Position numbers and translations under genes: made by a program
Origin: Ornithinibacillus scapharcae TW25
GTDB lineage: Bacteria > Bacillota > Bacilli > Bacillales > Amphibacillaceae
Assembly (NCBI RefSeq): GCF_000190475.1
Contig: NZ_AEWH01000045.1
Span: 1-64,000 of the forward strand
DNA: 64,000 nucleotides
Direction of reading: 5' to 3'
Shown here: piece after piece, positions 36,634-45,999 of the stretch
How the letters are laid out: each line of letters starts with the position of its first letter
Position numbering within the stretch: the first letter of the stretch is position 1
Notes under the pieces: model-generated
Told to the model about the DNA's origin: nothing
The model's database searches: none
The model's input: only the letters and a program-made list of their open reading frames with translations

Positions 36634-38052
36634 TTATAATATAAAAACAGCAATTATTGTCATGGCGAATAGTCCTACTAATACCGGAATAAAATTCTTT
36701 CGTACAAGCTCCATAACCGATACACCACAAAATCCTGCAATTGCTATTAAGGATGACCATGCGACAATTGTGCCTCCACCTGTCCAGATTGCTCCCATTT
36801 GTCCGATTGCAGCAAGTGTCGCTGTATCCATTCCTTGAGTCTCCAAAGAAGCTGCTAGAGCACCTGTTAATGGTAACCCGGAGAACCCTGACCCATCTAA
36901 TCCTGTAATAATCCCAATAATGAGGATACTAAAGGCAGCTAATACCGCACTTTGGGGTAAATACTCTTGTGTCGCCTCTACTAAACCAAATAATAAAGAT
37001 GGTCCTTCTTCTACACCGAGAATTTGACTAGAAAAATCTCCACTACCTAAAAAGAAAAATCCTGCGATTGGAATAACTGGTCCCATGGCCTTAAATGCAA
37101 ATACAAACCCATCGGTGATATGATTGGATATATAGTCCAATGCATGGTGCTTACCAAAAGCAATAGTGGAAAGTAATAGTAGAATTACCGCAACACCACC
37201 AACAAAGGCCGCCCCATCTCCTCCAACCAATCCTTCACTATTTGTGAATAACTTGTTATATAGCATATAAATGACTACGATTAATAATACAAGTGGTACT
37301 AGTACAGCAAAAACTTTACTCCAACGTGTTAGATTATTTGTTTTTGCTTGATTATTACTGGTCGAATCATCCGATTTCAATATACTTAGCTCTTCATTGT
37401 TGCGAGGGTCATCCTTTTTACGTATTCCTCCACGGTATAGAAAATAAGCCAGTAATATCGCAATAACACCAGATATCACTGATAAAATCATCGCTTTATC
37501 AGCTACCAATTCTACATCTATACCTGCTGCTGTTGCAGATAAACTTGGAGCGACCTGTACGATATAGTCAGACGATAAAGCCATCCCCTGACCTGCGAGT
37601 GCTATAGCCATTGCTGCAGTTATCGCAGGTAAACCTGCTTTTACTGCTGCTGGCACTAGAAGAGCACAAATCAGTGGAACAGCTGGGGTAGGCCAAAAGA
37701 ATAAGGATATGACATAGGTGACCCCGACTAATACGAAAAATGACACATGACCATTCACCATTACCCGTTGGATGGGTTGTATCATGCGAACATCTGCCCC
37801 TAAATCCTTTAATGAATTTAGTAAAGCAAGCATAAAGGTAATAATTAAGAAAATACTGAATAACTCTTGAGCAGCAACTAAATTTGCATTAAAAATTGCT
37901 GTAAAGCCACCAATGATATTTCCCTTGTAAACCCAAGCAATAATAAAAGTTCCCAATAAAGTCGGAAGTACAACTCCTTTTCGGAATATCATCGTTAAAA
38001 TAATGGCTAGAGTAAAAATGCCGTACAGCCAATGTGATATGGAAAGATCCAT
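36634..38052 (-). CDS. Permease with about twelve helices, ion-transporter type
   Basis: 472 residues with roughly twelve hydrophobic segments and an unstructured hydrophilic loop (about 205-235, rich in Ser/Asn). The layout and PTPAVPLICALLVPAAVKAGLPAI and GAIWTGGGTIVAWSS stretches resemble the ion-transporter (GntP/CitMHS/SLC13-like) group, probably carrying a carboxylate. No substrate can be assigned. ATG 38052 is eight bases after AAGGA; the ATG at 38058 is too close. Adjacent to glutamate dehydrogenase on the same strand, but with an 80-base gap. Confidence 0.7.
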   Translation of the reverse strand: MDLSISHWLYGIFTLAIILTMIFRKGVVLPTLLGTFIIAWVYKGNIIGGFTAIFNANLVAAQELFSIFLIITFMLALLNSLKDLGADVRMIQPIQRVMVNGHVSFFVLVGVTYVISLFFWPTPAVPLICALLVPAAVKAGLPAITAAMAIALAGQGMALSSDYIVQVAPSLSATAAGIDVELVADKAMILSVISGVIAILLAYFLYRGGIRKKDDPRNNEELSILKSDDSTSNNQAKTNNLTRWSKVFAVLVPLVLLIVVIYMLYNKLFTNSEGLVGGDGAAFVGGVAVILLLLSTIAFGKHHALDYISNHITDGFVFAFKAMGPVIPIAGFFFLGSGDFSSQILGVEEGPSLLFGLVEATQEYLPQSAVLAAFSILIIGIITGLDGSGFSGLPLTGALAASLETQGMDTATLAAIGQMGAIWTGGGTIVAWSSLIAIAGFCGVSVMELVRKNFIPVLVGLFAMTIIAVFIL

Positions 38053-38138
38053 CCGCATCTTCCTTTCTTTCTGTTGTGCTATAGCCTATGCTTGTTAGTA
38101 CAGAGCGGTGAAAGGATAGACTTCTTTTTTAAACACAA

Positions 38139-38167
38139 AAAAGGTAACCTCTATTAAGAGATTACCT
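38139..38167 (-). terminator. Terminator of thiT
   Basis: GAGGTAATCTC/TAGAGGTTACC hairpin followed on the minus strand by T6, 22 bases beyond the thiT stop. Its T-rich tail (TTTTTTGTGTTTAAAAA) repeats almost exactly after the riboswitch terminator at 38804. Confidence 0.85.
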
Positions 38168-38188
38168 CAATGTGAGCGGATATGAACT

Positions 38189-38752
38189 TTACGCTGATTG
38201 TAGTAAAGTTTTTGGTTGTTTAATAAATAAAATAAATACTACTATAGACGATAAAATAAACGATGGTAACATATAAGACCCATTATAAATTAACGAGAAT
38301 AACCATACCGGTTGATCGTCTGGAGCACTATCTGCCCAGAAAACAATCCCTGCGTAAAAATGTGCAAGGAAACGTAAGACAGATCCTATCAGGACACCTA
38401 ATGTAATGTACACTAGTCTTCTTGTTAAATGACCTTCTTTAAGAGAATTCTGTATTGGTTTAGCGAAAATACCAGCAACTCCTAAAGCAGTAAATGCAAA
38501 CCCATATTCAATGAATGCCTGGTATAGGTTAAGTATATACGCACCAAATACTAGTTGGAGCACTCCCCAAAGGAATCCAGCTAGCAGTCCTCCCTTCAAC
38601 CCCCAGCGAAAAGCAACGATAAAAATAGGAATCATTGCAAATGAGATAGAACCGCCATTTGGCATCTTAAATGCTGGTAACATATCTAATATCAAAGCCA
38701 GTGCTGTAAATACAGCTACTTCAACCATAAACAATGTGCGTTTAGAACTCAC
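38189..38752 (-). CDS. thiT: Thiamine transporter substrate-binding subunit ThiT
   Basis: 187-residue ECF-type S component with six hydrophobic helices that binds thiamine and works with a shared EcfAA'T module encoded elsewhere. Family stretches: AVFTALALILDMLPAFKMPNGGSISFAMIPI, FRWGLKGG, and the thiamine-pocket region HFYAGIVFWADSAP with NGSYMLPSF. A GTG start eight bases after GGGGAGG. It sits behind a TPP riboswitch, which fixes the substrate. Confidence 0.95.
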   Translation of the reverse strand: MSSKRTLFMVEVAVFTALALILDMLPAFKMPNGGSISFAMIPIFIVAFRWGLKGGLLAGFLWGVLQLVFGAYILNLYQAFIEYGFAFTALGVAGIFAKPIQNSLKEGHLTRRLVYITLGVLIGSVLRFLAHFYAGIVFWADSAPDDQPVWLFSLIYNGSYMLPSFILSSIVVFILFIKQPKTLLQSA

Positions 38753-38803
38753 ATCTATTCCTCCCCGAATTGTAATCTAAAAATCCACAAATAGATTTTT
38801 AAA

Positions 38804-38859
38804 CACAAAAAAAGCAGTGCCAAGGGGAAGCTTCCTGATGGGGAAATTCCGCTCACACT
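38804..38859 (-). terminator. Riboswitch-controlled terminator upstream of thiT
   Basis: Outer stem GCAGTG/CACTGC with inner GGAA...TTCC and CCCC...GGGG pairing, then seven T on the minus strand. It lies 52 bases before the thiT start and directly after the TPP aptamer, the arrangement of transcriptional TPP switches. Confidence 0.88.
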
Positions 38860-38879
38860 GCACCAATATCCATCATAAA

Positions 38880-38970
38880 AGCCACCATCCCTACGCTAGT
38901 ACTAACTAACAGGTTCAAAGGGTCAGAACATTATCTGTTCACTCTCAGCCATACGGCTCCCCCTGTGGAC
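38880..38970 (-). ncRNA. TPP riboswitch (THI box) aptamer
   Basis: Read on the minus strand the conserved THI-box elements occur in order: GGGGGAGCC, GGCTGAGAGTGAACAG, the hallmark GACCCTTTGAACCTGTTAGT, and CTAGCGTAGGGATGGTGGC. TPP binding would favour the terminator at 38804-38859 and shut off thiT. Confidence 0.95.
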
Positions 38971-39036
38971 ATAATTTTCACTTTTTTTGCTACTTGTATT
39001 GTATCCTAGTCTTATCGATTTGGCAATGATTCGATA

Positions 39037-40821
39037 TTATAGAGAAACAAATTCCTCTACATCCTTCACACAAAGTGCAATTGCATCCTCCCAGAAGTCT
39101 GGTTTTGTGAGGTCCACATTTAAATGCTTCATTGCTAAGTCTTCCACGTTCATTCGACCAGTATCTTGTAACAATCTAATGTAACCATCTTCAAAATTGC
39201 TAGTCTTTTGTGCATGTGCATATATTCCAAGACTAAATAAATACCCAAACGTATATGGGAAATTATAGAAAGGTGTCCCGGTAATATGAAAATGCAATTT
39301 GGAAGACCAGAAATTCGGATCATATTCACCTAATGCATCACTGTATGCCTCTTTTTGCGCTTCTATCATTAATTCATTTAATCGTTTTACAGATACCATT
39401 CCCTGTTTTCTTTCTTCATAGAATCTAGTCTCAAATAGGAATCTAGCATGAATATTCATAAAGAAGGCAATGCTTCGTTGCACCTTATCTTCTAATAATT
39501 CTAGCTTTTCCTGTCTACTTTCTGCGTTTTTCACTGACGCATCGGCAACAATTAGCTCTGCAAAGGTCGATGCAGTTTCTGCAACGTTCATGGCATAACG
39601 CTGGTTCAGGCCATGAATATCATTCATTACATGTTGATGGTAAGCATGTCCAAGTTCGTGAGCTAAGGTCGAAATATTGGAAGAAGTCCCCGAGTACGTC
39701 ATAAATATACGTGTTTGACCACTATCCGGAAAACTTGTACAAAAACCACCAGGACGTTTTCCTGGACGGTCCTCTGCCTCTATCCATCTCTTCTCGAATG
39801 CCATTTGAGCAAAATTAGCCATTTTGGGACTAAACTCTCTAAAATATTTAACAATAAAATCAGCACCATCGGTATAGGAGACCTTTTTTACAGATTTAGA
39901 TAGAGGAGCTCCAATATCATATATACTTAATTTTTCTTTTCCGATCAGTTCCGCTTTCTTATTCAAATAAGCTACAAAGTGATGCTTGTTGTTCGAAATC
40001 GCATTCCACATTGCTTGAAGCGTTTCTTCTTTCATTCGATTGATTTGTAGTGGTTCTTTTAACACATTATCCCAGCCACGGTGCTTATATTTCTGTAAAC
40101 GAAAACCAGCTAAATGATTTAAAGTCTGACCAAATAAATCTGCGTTGTCTTCCCACGCCTTACTTATTTGCTGAAACACATACTTTCGAAACTCTGCATC
40201 AGGACTACTTAATTTATTGGAAGCTTGACCAACAGAATAGCTATTTACCTCTCCGTCTTCTTCAATCTCTACAGACATGCTCCCGACAATTGTCTCATAC
40301 ATTTGTCCCCATGCATGGTATCCATCAACAGCAAGATCATTAATTAATACTTCCTGCTCGGCAGCAAGTAAGTTTTTAGCAGAATCTCTCGTCTCGTTTA
40401 GGAAAAAAATAACTTCTTTCACAACATTATTCTGTAGCATCTCGTCCCATAAACCATCTGGAATCGTAGTAAGTTTTTGATTAAATATTGTTGTAACGCT
40501 ACTTAATTTAGCAGACAATTCACTTCTTTTTGCAACTAATAAAGCAGCACCTTGATCCTTGACATTTTGTGCACTTAGACAACTGATAAATGCAAACGAC
40601 TCCCGTAGTTTTTTCATCGTAGTCTCCAAGCTTGCAACAATATCGGCTATATCTGTAACATCATCAACAACTCTCGGGTTAAAGGCTTGTACTTTATTGG
40701 ATAAATCTGCAATGTTTTCTTCAATGTCACCTAAATAACCTTGGAACTCCTCTGATTCACTTCCACCAGCAAAAATCACATCTAGATCCCAATTCATTTC
40801 GTATTCCCTAGATCCCTGCAT
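39037..40821 (-). CDS. M3 family oligoendopeptidase (PepF-like)
   Basis: 594-residue cytoplasmic zinc metallopeptidase. HELGHAYH carries the HExxH zinc site, with the third ligand in the following ETASTFAELIV segment. N-terminal helical part (about 1-190) typical of PepF/M3B enzymes; C-terminal FHITGTPFYNFPYTFGYLFSLGIYA is a strong family mark. It cleaves medium-length peptides. ATG 40821 after AAGGGGAG. Isolated unit. Confidence 0.92.
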   Translation of the reverse strand: MQGSREYEMNWDLDVIFAGGSESEEFQGYLGDIEENIADLSNKVQAFNPRVVDDVTDIADIVASLETTMKKLRESFAFISCLSAQNVKDQGAALLVAKRSELSAKLSSVTTIFNQKLTTIPDGLWDEMLQNNVVKEVIFFLNETRDSAKNLLAAEQEVLINDLAVDGYHAWGQMYETIVGSMSVEIEEDGEVNSYSVGQASNKLSSPDAEFRKYVFQQISKAWEDNADLFGQTLNHLAGFRLQKYKHRGWDNVLKEPLQINRMKEETLQAMWNAISNNKHHFVAYLNKKAELIGKEKLSIYDIGAPLSKSVKKVSYTDGADFIVKYFREFSPKMANFAQMAFEKRWIEAEDRPGKRPGGFCTSFPDSGQTRIFMTYSGTSSNISTLAHELGHAYHQHVMNDIHGLNQRYAMNVAETASTFAELIVADASVKNAESRQEKLELLEDKVQRSIAFFMNIHARFLFETRFYEERKQGMVSVKRLNELMIEAQKEAYSDALGEYDPNFWSSKLHFHITGTPFYNFPYTFGYLFSLGIYAHAQKTSNFEDGYIRLLQDTGRMNVEDLAMKHLNVDLTKPDFWEDAIALCVKDVEEFVSL

Positions 40822-40973
40822 CAAATCTCCCCTTAAATTAAATATTACAACTAATTATTATATTAACAATAAATGACATACATTTCACTAGAAATATTTT
40901 GAAAACCGAAATATTAATAACTCGAAATAAAAATATTATTGGAACAATCCCTAACTAAGTTACTGGTAGTAAA

Positions 40974-41015
40974 AAAGGGTATCCGTCGGTTTGATTATCA
41001 ACCACTGACACCCTT
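40974..41015 (-). terminator. Terminator of the holin-amidase unit
   Basis: AAAGGGTGTCAGTGGTTG pairs imperfectly with CAAACCGACGGATACCCTTT on the minus strand, followed by a T-run, 12 bases after the amidase stop. Confidence 0.75.
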
Positions 41016-41026
41016 TATTTTCTGAT

Positions 41027-42445
41027 TTAGCTATTTGTAATTGTTGCCCCTGTTTGCGGATGAGCATAGATGTTAACTCTTCCAAAATCCTGAGTTTCTA
41101 TCGTATAAACATGGGCTTGTGGACTCCCTAGAATCTTATATATTAGACCTCCAAACTTTGCCGGATTTAAAAAGCCAACCTCATTCCCCTTCACTGGTGC
41201 TTTATTCGTTGGATACACTCGCCACGAACTTTCAGAAGACGGTAGCTTAAGATAGCGATCTCCACTAGGTGGTGTAGTGACTTCCCTTCTGCGATCATTA
41301 TCACTAATGCTAGCACCTGTACTAGGATGGGCATAAATTTGCACCCTACCAAAATCACTTGTTTCAATTAGATAAACATGTGGTTGTGTCCTACCTAATA
41401 CTTCATAGGTCAATCCGCCAAATTTTCTAGGATTTAAGAATCCTTTTTCATTCCCTTTGACAGCTGAAACACCCACTGGGTAGACTCGCCATGAACTTTC
41501 ACTTGCTGGTAAATGTAGATGTTTCCCCGTAATATTGTCAACTGGATCTGGTTGAGAAGGTGCCGGGTTCGATCCAGAAGAAGAGTTACTTTGGTTAATA
41601 ACTGCCCCTGTCGATGGATGCCCGTAAATTTGTACTCTACCAAAATCCCCTGTTTGAATAATATAGACGTGTGGTTGTGTCGATCCTAAAACTTGATACG
41701 TTAATCCCCCGAATTTCTTCGAATTTAAGAAACCTTTCTCATTACCTTTTACAGGTAAGACTCCGACAGGGTATACCCTCCACGAACTTTCACTTGCTGG
41801 CAAGTGAATATACTGATTCTTTGGAGTGGTTCCAACGCCAGGATTACTTGGTATTGGCGTAACAGGAACTTCTTTACCAGAGGGTGTTCGATACGTATAA
41901 CCGGCATACTCACAAAATGCCTTCACGACCGCTTCAGCATAAACAAGATAATTCGTGCGTAATTGCTGCACATCATCTCTTGGTGAATCAGCAAATCCAT
42001 ATTCAATTATATTCGTTATGACACTACCAGTTTCTCTTATCATAAAATAGTAATCCACATTCGGATTACCAGGTAATGTTCTAGTAAAGATTCTCCGGAC
42101 ATTTTGCCCTGATTTTCTTAACTCATCTGCAATCTTCTGAGCCATCGCTCTCCCATCATATATCGAATAAATAACTTCAGCACCATCCCCACCGCCAGCA
42201 TTTAAATGGTTTGAATGGCAATACCTCGCCCCACTATTTCTAACGATTCTTGTTCGTTCAGTAGGGGATAATGTTCTATCAGTCGTTCTTGTAATCGCAA
42301 CTGGTACTCCTAATTCTTGATATCTCCTATACTGGTAAAGTGAAATTTTTAACGCCAAATCTTTTTCTACCCAATATTGATTAGTACCACCTCCAGGGTC
42401 ATTACCTCCGTGGCCAGGATCAATGATTAAGATCGGTTTTGCCAT
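41027..42445 (-). CDS. N-acetylmuramoyl-L-alanine amidase with three C-terminal repeats (endolysin-like)
   Basis: 472 residues, no signal peptide. Amidase_3 catalytic domain (about 1-180) with zinc ligands in IDPGHGGNDPGG, HSNHLNAGG and the late glutamate in TNIIEYGFAD. Three repeats of about 72 residues follow (about 208-278, 308-378 and 400-470), each starting LPxSESSWRVYP and ending DFGRVxIYxHPxTGA. They are very likely wall-binding modules. The start overlaps the holin gene by 26 bases, the layout of phage lysis cassettes, which also explains the missing signal peptide. Confidence 0.9.
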   Translation of the reverse strand: MAKPILIIDPGHGGNDPGGGTNQYWVEKDLALKISLYQYRRYQELGVPVAITRTTDRTLSPTERTRIVRNSGARYCHSNHLNAGGGDGAEVIYSIYDGRAMAQKIADELRKSGQNVRRIFTRTLPGNPNVDYYFMIRETGSVITNIIEYGFADSPRDDVQQLRTNYLVYAEAVVKAFCEYAGYTYRTPSGKEVPVTPIPSNPGVGTTPKNQYIHLPASESSWRVYPVGVLPVKGNEKGFLNSKKFGGLTYQVLGSTQPHVYIIQTGDFGRVQIYGHPSTGAVINQSNSSSGSNPAPSQPDPVDNITGKHLHLPASESSWRVYPVGVSAVKGNEKGFLNPRKFGGLTYEVLGRTQPHVYLIETSDFGRVQIYAHPSTGASISDNDRRREVTTPPSGDRYLKLPSSESSWRVYPTNKAPVKGNEVGFLNPAKFGGLIYKILGSPQAHVYTIETQDFGRVNIYAHPQTGATITNS

Positions 42446-42695
42446 CTGATTTCCTCTCCTTTACATTGGTTAATCCCTTTTCTCGTAATATTTCCCGCTG
42501 TGCGATACCTCTCTTTGTTATATAATTATTTTTAAACCACGTAATTAGTGCACTAATTATTATAAAAATTGTAGAAATTAATTGTTCTAACAACTCACTG
42601 TCGATTGGGAGTGGTGATTTTCCAAATATCACTAACACCTGATTAATTAACGCTAGTAGTAGGATACTAGTTCGAATTACAGTACCTTTGTCCAT
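42420..42695 (-). CDS. SPP1-type phage holin
   Basis: 91 residues with two hydrophobic helices (RTSILLLALINQVLVIFG and LLEQLISTIFIIISALITWF), the start MDKGTVIRT and the basic tail beginning FKNNYITKRG, typical of the SPP1 holin family. It would make the membrane holes that let the adjacent amidase reach the wall. AAAGGAGGGAG precedes the ATG. No other phage gene is in view, so this is an isolated lysis cassette. Confidence 0.9.
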   Translation of the reverse strand: MDKGTVIRTSILLLALINQVLVIFGKSPLPIDSELLEQLISTIFIIISALITWFKNNYITKRGIAQREILREKGLTNVKERKSDGKTDLNH

Positions 42696-42853
42696 TTTTC
42701 TCCCTCCTTTGTCCTCTTACTACATAATTTATTCTTAAACGATATTTCTCGGAACCATTTTAGATTGAATGTCCTATGTATATATTCGAATAGAATACAA
42801 AAGTAAAGGCAAAGAAAATCATTCTTAATTAAAAATAAATTAATTACGTATAC

Positions 42854-42882
42854 TTGACTTAAGACATTCATACCTATATAAT
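42854..42882 (+). promoter_or_regulatory. Sigma-A promoter of the yceI gene
   Basis: TTGACT, 17-base spacer, TATAAT. It ends 53 bases before the yceI start. Near-consensus. Confidence 0.8.
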
Positions 42883-42935
42883 TAGTTACATAAAGTAAGT
42901 AACATATAATAAGTTATTATTTGGAGGGAAATTAA

Positions 42936-43469
42936 ATGACAAAAACAGTTTGGACAGTTGACAAAAGCCATAGCTCACTTGAATTTATCGTGAAGCACAT
43001 GATGATTTCGAAGGTTAAAGGGGTATTTACCGAATTCGAAGCCTCTTTAGAAGCAGATCCAAGTGATTTAACTGGTGCTTCAATAGAATTTACCGTTGAT
43101 TTAAATAGCATTGATACACGTAATGAGGATCGAGATAATCATCTACGTTCAAATGATTTTCTGGATATAGCAAGTCATCCAAAGATGACATTTGTGGCAA
43201 CTGATATAAAATCTACTGGAGATAACGAATATGATGTTACAGGAGATCTAACTATTCGTGGGGTAACAAAGCCAGTTACATTTGAAATGACGATGGAAGG
43301 TGTTCATAAGGACCCTTGGGGAAATGAAGTTGCTGGGTTCAGTGGAACGGGAAAACTAAATCGTAAAGACTTTGGTCTTGTTTGGAATGCCGCCTTAGAA
43401 ACTGGAGGCGTACTAGTAGGTGAAGAGGTAAAAATAAACCTAGAAATTGAAGCACATAAACAAGCTTAA
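42936..43469 (+). CDS. yceI: YceI family protein (lipid/isoprenoid-binding lipocalin-like fold)
   Basis: 177 residues without a signal peptide, so cytoplasmic. Typical YceI features: WTVDKSHSSLEFIVKHMMISKVKGVF at the start, RNEDRDNHLRSNDFLDIASHPKMTF, GDLTIRGVTKPV and NRKDFGLVWNAALETGGVLVGEEVKI. Family members bind long isoprenoid or amide lipids in a beta-barrel; the role in Bacillaceae is not defined. TTGGAGGGA precedes the ATG, and a good sigma-A promoter lies upstream. Confidence 0.93.
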   Translation: MTKTVWTVDKSHSSLEFIVKHMMISKVKGVFTEFEASLEADPSDLTGASIEFTVDLNSIDTRNEDRDNHLRSNDFLDIASHPKMTFVATDIKSTGDNEYDVTGDLTIRGVTKPVTFEMTMEGVHKDPWGNEVAGFSGTGKLNRKDFGLVWNAALETGGVLVGEEVKINLEIEAHKQA

Positions 43470-43508
43470 TGGTTTGAAAACAGAACTACGTTTTATATAA
43501 AATACATG

Positions 43509-43551
43509 AAAGAGGTTTTATTCCAATCTATTTGGGATAAAACCTCTTTTT
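43509..43551 (+). terminator. Terminator of yceI
   Basis: AAAGAGGTTTTAT pairs with ATAAAACCTCTTT, TCC with GGG nearby, followed by TTTTTAT. Confidence 0.88.
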
Positions 43552-43628
43552 ATAAAAATTTAAATTCACGGGAATCTATATTTACAGTTACCCAATTCAC
43601 ACCAAACCTTGAGCCATTTATCTCTAAA

Positions 43629-44494
43629 TTAATTCTTCTGTCGAGTATGAACTGATTCTGATGTAAAGATTCGAATGGCTAAACGTCCGTCCTTTGCTTT
43701 TGAACGAATGAGAATGGGATGGCTTAACTCATTCTTAAAACTAAAGTCTGGTCCCCACCAACTCACTGTAGCATCCTTCCCGGGGGGAACATAGGGTACT
43801 CTTCTGCTATGCGAATATCTTTCAACGATTGTAATTCCATTCATATCTACGGCATTAAACAAAGTCGATGACACCTGACATATTCCCCCACCTATATCTT
43901 CCGATAGTTCACCTCTCACAATGACCGGAGCTTTTAAATAACCCTTTCCTTTGTACGCTTACCAACCACTTTATTAAATGAAAATGTTTCTCCTGGAAAG
44001 AGTACAGTATTATTAATTGCTTCGGCTGCAAGTTGAATATTATGAGACCTTTCTAAGTTGCTTTCTCGATAGTAAGTCATATAATTCCCTATTTCTTTCG
44101 TCCGGATTTCCTCTAAAAGTTCGGAATCAACCTTAGGATATATAGCCACTTTGGGTACCTTCATTTCATAGGAAACACCACTATAAAAGAATTCATAAAA
44201 GAAGCGAACAAAGTTTTTTCGATCTAACTGATATCCCGTTTTACCAGGGATAATATTCCAGGAATCGTCATATTCTGCATTGATAGCCGGTTCATATATT
44301 TGTTCATCAAGGTTATCCATTAGAGTTCTTAATTTTTGAGGATTTACGAAATTATTGTCTATGTAGCGTAATGAAAAATCGTCCCTAATGATTGTTTCAT
44401 GGATATTTTTTTCAGTTAAGATTAACTCATTTGCTTGTACGGAATTACATAAGAGGAGAATTAACAACAATGATAGTAATAGTAGTCTTTTCAT
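43629..44494 (-). pseudogene. VanW family protein, frameshifted
   Basis: Exported protein with a signal peptide (MKRLLLLSLLLILLLCNSVQA), then a domain ending in the VanW start NNTVLFPGETFSFNKVVGKRT, and the VanW core GGGICQVSSTLFNAVDMNGI with ERYSHSRRVPYVPPGKDATV. The first frame stops at 43934; the rest reads in another frame from before 43919. Changing GGG to GGGG at about 43945 (minus strand) gives KERGYLKAPVIVRGELSEDIGGG and an unbroken protein of about 288 residues. VanW proteins are found in glycopeptide-resistance clusters and in many spore formers; function unclear. Start chosen from TAGGAGGGA before ATG 44494. Confidence 0.8.
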
Positions 44495-44672
44495 ATAACG
44501 TTCCCTCCTATGAGTAGTATCTGAAATACTGCCAATTTCATGTACTAACCCAAAACAAAACCTCTTCCATAACACACGAAGCTAAGCATATGTTCATTCC
44601 AAAAAACAACCCGAACTAATCATATGTATTCTTATAGTTCGGGCTACATTGCATAGATCAAAATTAAATAGC

Positions 44673-44771
44673 CTATCTAAAGTCTCGTTTATCTTCCAGC
44701 ATACTACTTACTAGTCTATATCCGATTATCGTTGCTAATATTGAACTAATCCATGTAAGCGTCTTACGCAT
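44673..44771 (-). CDS. 32-residue putative membrane microprotein
   Basis: Encodes MRKTLTWISSILATIIGYRL followed by VSSMLEDKRDFR: one hydrophobic helix with a basic start and a charged tail. GAGGTG lies nine bases before the ATG, and it begins 16 bases after the NDH-2 stop on the same strand, so it may be the second cistron of that message. Function unknown. Confidence 0.55.
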   Translation of the reverse strand: MRKTLTWISSILATIIGYRLVSSMLEDKRDFR

Positions 44772-44787
44772 GATTTAACACCTCGTT

Positions 44788-45999
44788 TTAGAATGGTCTT
44801 ACTTTTCCTTTTTTCACTAACAGATTAATTCCCCCTAGCAGAAATAGATAACGGTCATCTACTACTTTTTTCATTGCAGCAGCAGGCTTTCCATATAATT
44901 TTTTGCCACCTAATATGGAACCCATTGCGTCGGTGACTCCTAAGCTCGCGACCGTTCCTTTATCACTAAACACAAATTCTTCTAATGGTTCATGATGAAT
45001 TAATGAGCGAATATTATTTGCACATGTACTAGCATGTTGCATTGCTGCTTGTGCGGTTGGTGGATAAGGACGTCCCTCTAATTTATTCATAACCCAAGCA
45101 CAGTCCCCAATAACAAAGATGTTATCGCGACCAGGTGCACGTAAGTCGCCGTTAACCGTGAATCTACCCTTTGTTAGTTCGAATCCGGAATTAGTTAAGA
45201 CAGGACTCGCTTTTACGCCACCAGTCCAAACAACTGTACCCGCTTTGATTAATTCGTTATCCTCTCCAACAATAAATCCTTCTTTTGTACATTCATTAAT
45301 TTTAGTACCCTCTAATATTTGTGCACCACGTTCTTGCAATGACTTTCTTGCATAGGAAACTAATTCTTTATCAAAGGTCGGTAAGATACTAGGGGCCGCT
45401 TCTACATTAATAATTTTCGCTTTCCCTCGATCAATGTCATACTTTTTACATAACTTAGGTACTCTTTCAACTAATTCTCCAATAAATTCAATCCCTGTAA
45501 AACCTCCACCTCCAACCAATATCGTTAGACTTGATTCATCTGCATTCGGGTCCTGATGAAACTTGGCAAATTGATATTCTATATGTTCACGTATTAACTG
45601 ACTGGATTCAAAGCTCTCTATAAAAAACGCATGCTCGTCCATGCCTTTAATTCCAAATGTGTTCGTCTCATATCCTAATGCAATTACTAAATAATCATAG
45701 ATCAATTCACTATTTTCTAGTATAACTCGATTATCATCTTGATCGATTTTAACGACTGTATCATAAATTAGTCGCACACGATTGGGACTTATAATATCTT
45801 TAATCATAATACGAACTTGGTTTTGGTTAATGGTACCTGCTGCAACTTCGTGTAACCAAGTAGTTTGATAATGATAGTTATGTTTATTTACTAAAACAAT
45901 CTCAGCTTCTTCTGGGGTAAGATTTTTAATTAACTTTTTAGTTGTCATCATACCGGCATATCCTGCGCCAAGTACAACAATCCTAGGTTTTGTACTCAT
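44788..45999 (-). CDS. Type II NADH dehydrogenase-like FAD oxidoreductase (YumB type)
   Basis: 403-residue single-subunit NAD(P)H:quinone oxidoreductase fold. FAD-binding GAGYAGMMTTKKL at the N-terminus, NADH-binding VGGGGFTGIEFIGELVE at about 165-180, second FAD motif NIFVIGDCAW, and the quinone-side segment PPTAQAAMQHAS. Such enzymes feed electrons from NADH to menaquinone without pumping protons. Length and sequence style resemble B. subtilis YumB; Ndh/YjlD is the alternative. Confidence 0.88.
   Translation of the reverse strand: MSTKPRIVVLGAGYAGMMTTKKLIKNLTPEEAEIVLVNKHNYHYQTTWLHEVAAGTINQNQVRIMIKDIISPNRVRLIYDTVVKIDQDDNRVILENSELIYDYLVIALGYETNTFGIKGMDEHAFFIESFESSQLIREHIEYQFAKFHQDPNADESSLTILVGGGGFTGIEFIGELVERVPKLCKKYDIDRGKAKIINVEAAPSILPTFDKELVSYARKSLQERGAQILEGTKINECTKEGFIVGEDNELIKAGTVVWTGGVKASPVLTNSGFELTKGRFTVNGDLRAPGRDNIFVIGDCAWVMNKLEGRPYPPTAQAAMQHASTCANNIRSLIHHEPLEEFVFSDKGTVASLGVTDAMGSILGGKKLYGKPAAAMKKVVDDRYLFLLGGINLLVKKGKVRPF

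Noticed and set aside
41027-42695. Prophage
   Set aside because: Only holin and endolysin are present; flanking genes are ordinary chromosomal genes, with no integrase, terminase or structural gene.
42677-42871. 64-codon minus-strand frame upstream of the holin
   Set aside because: It overlaps the holin's ribosome site in another frame, has no ribosome site of its own and lies over the yceI promoter.
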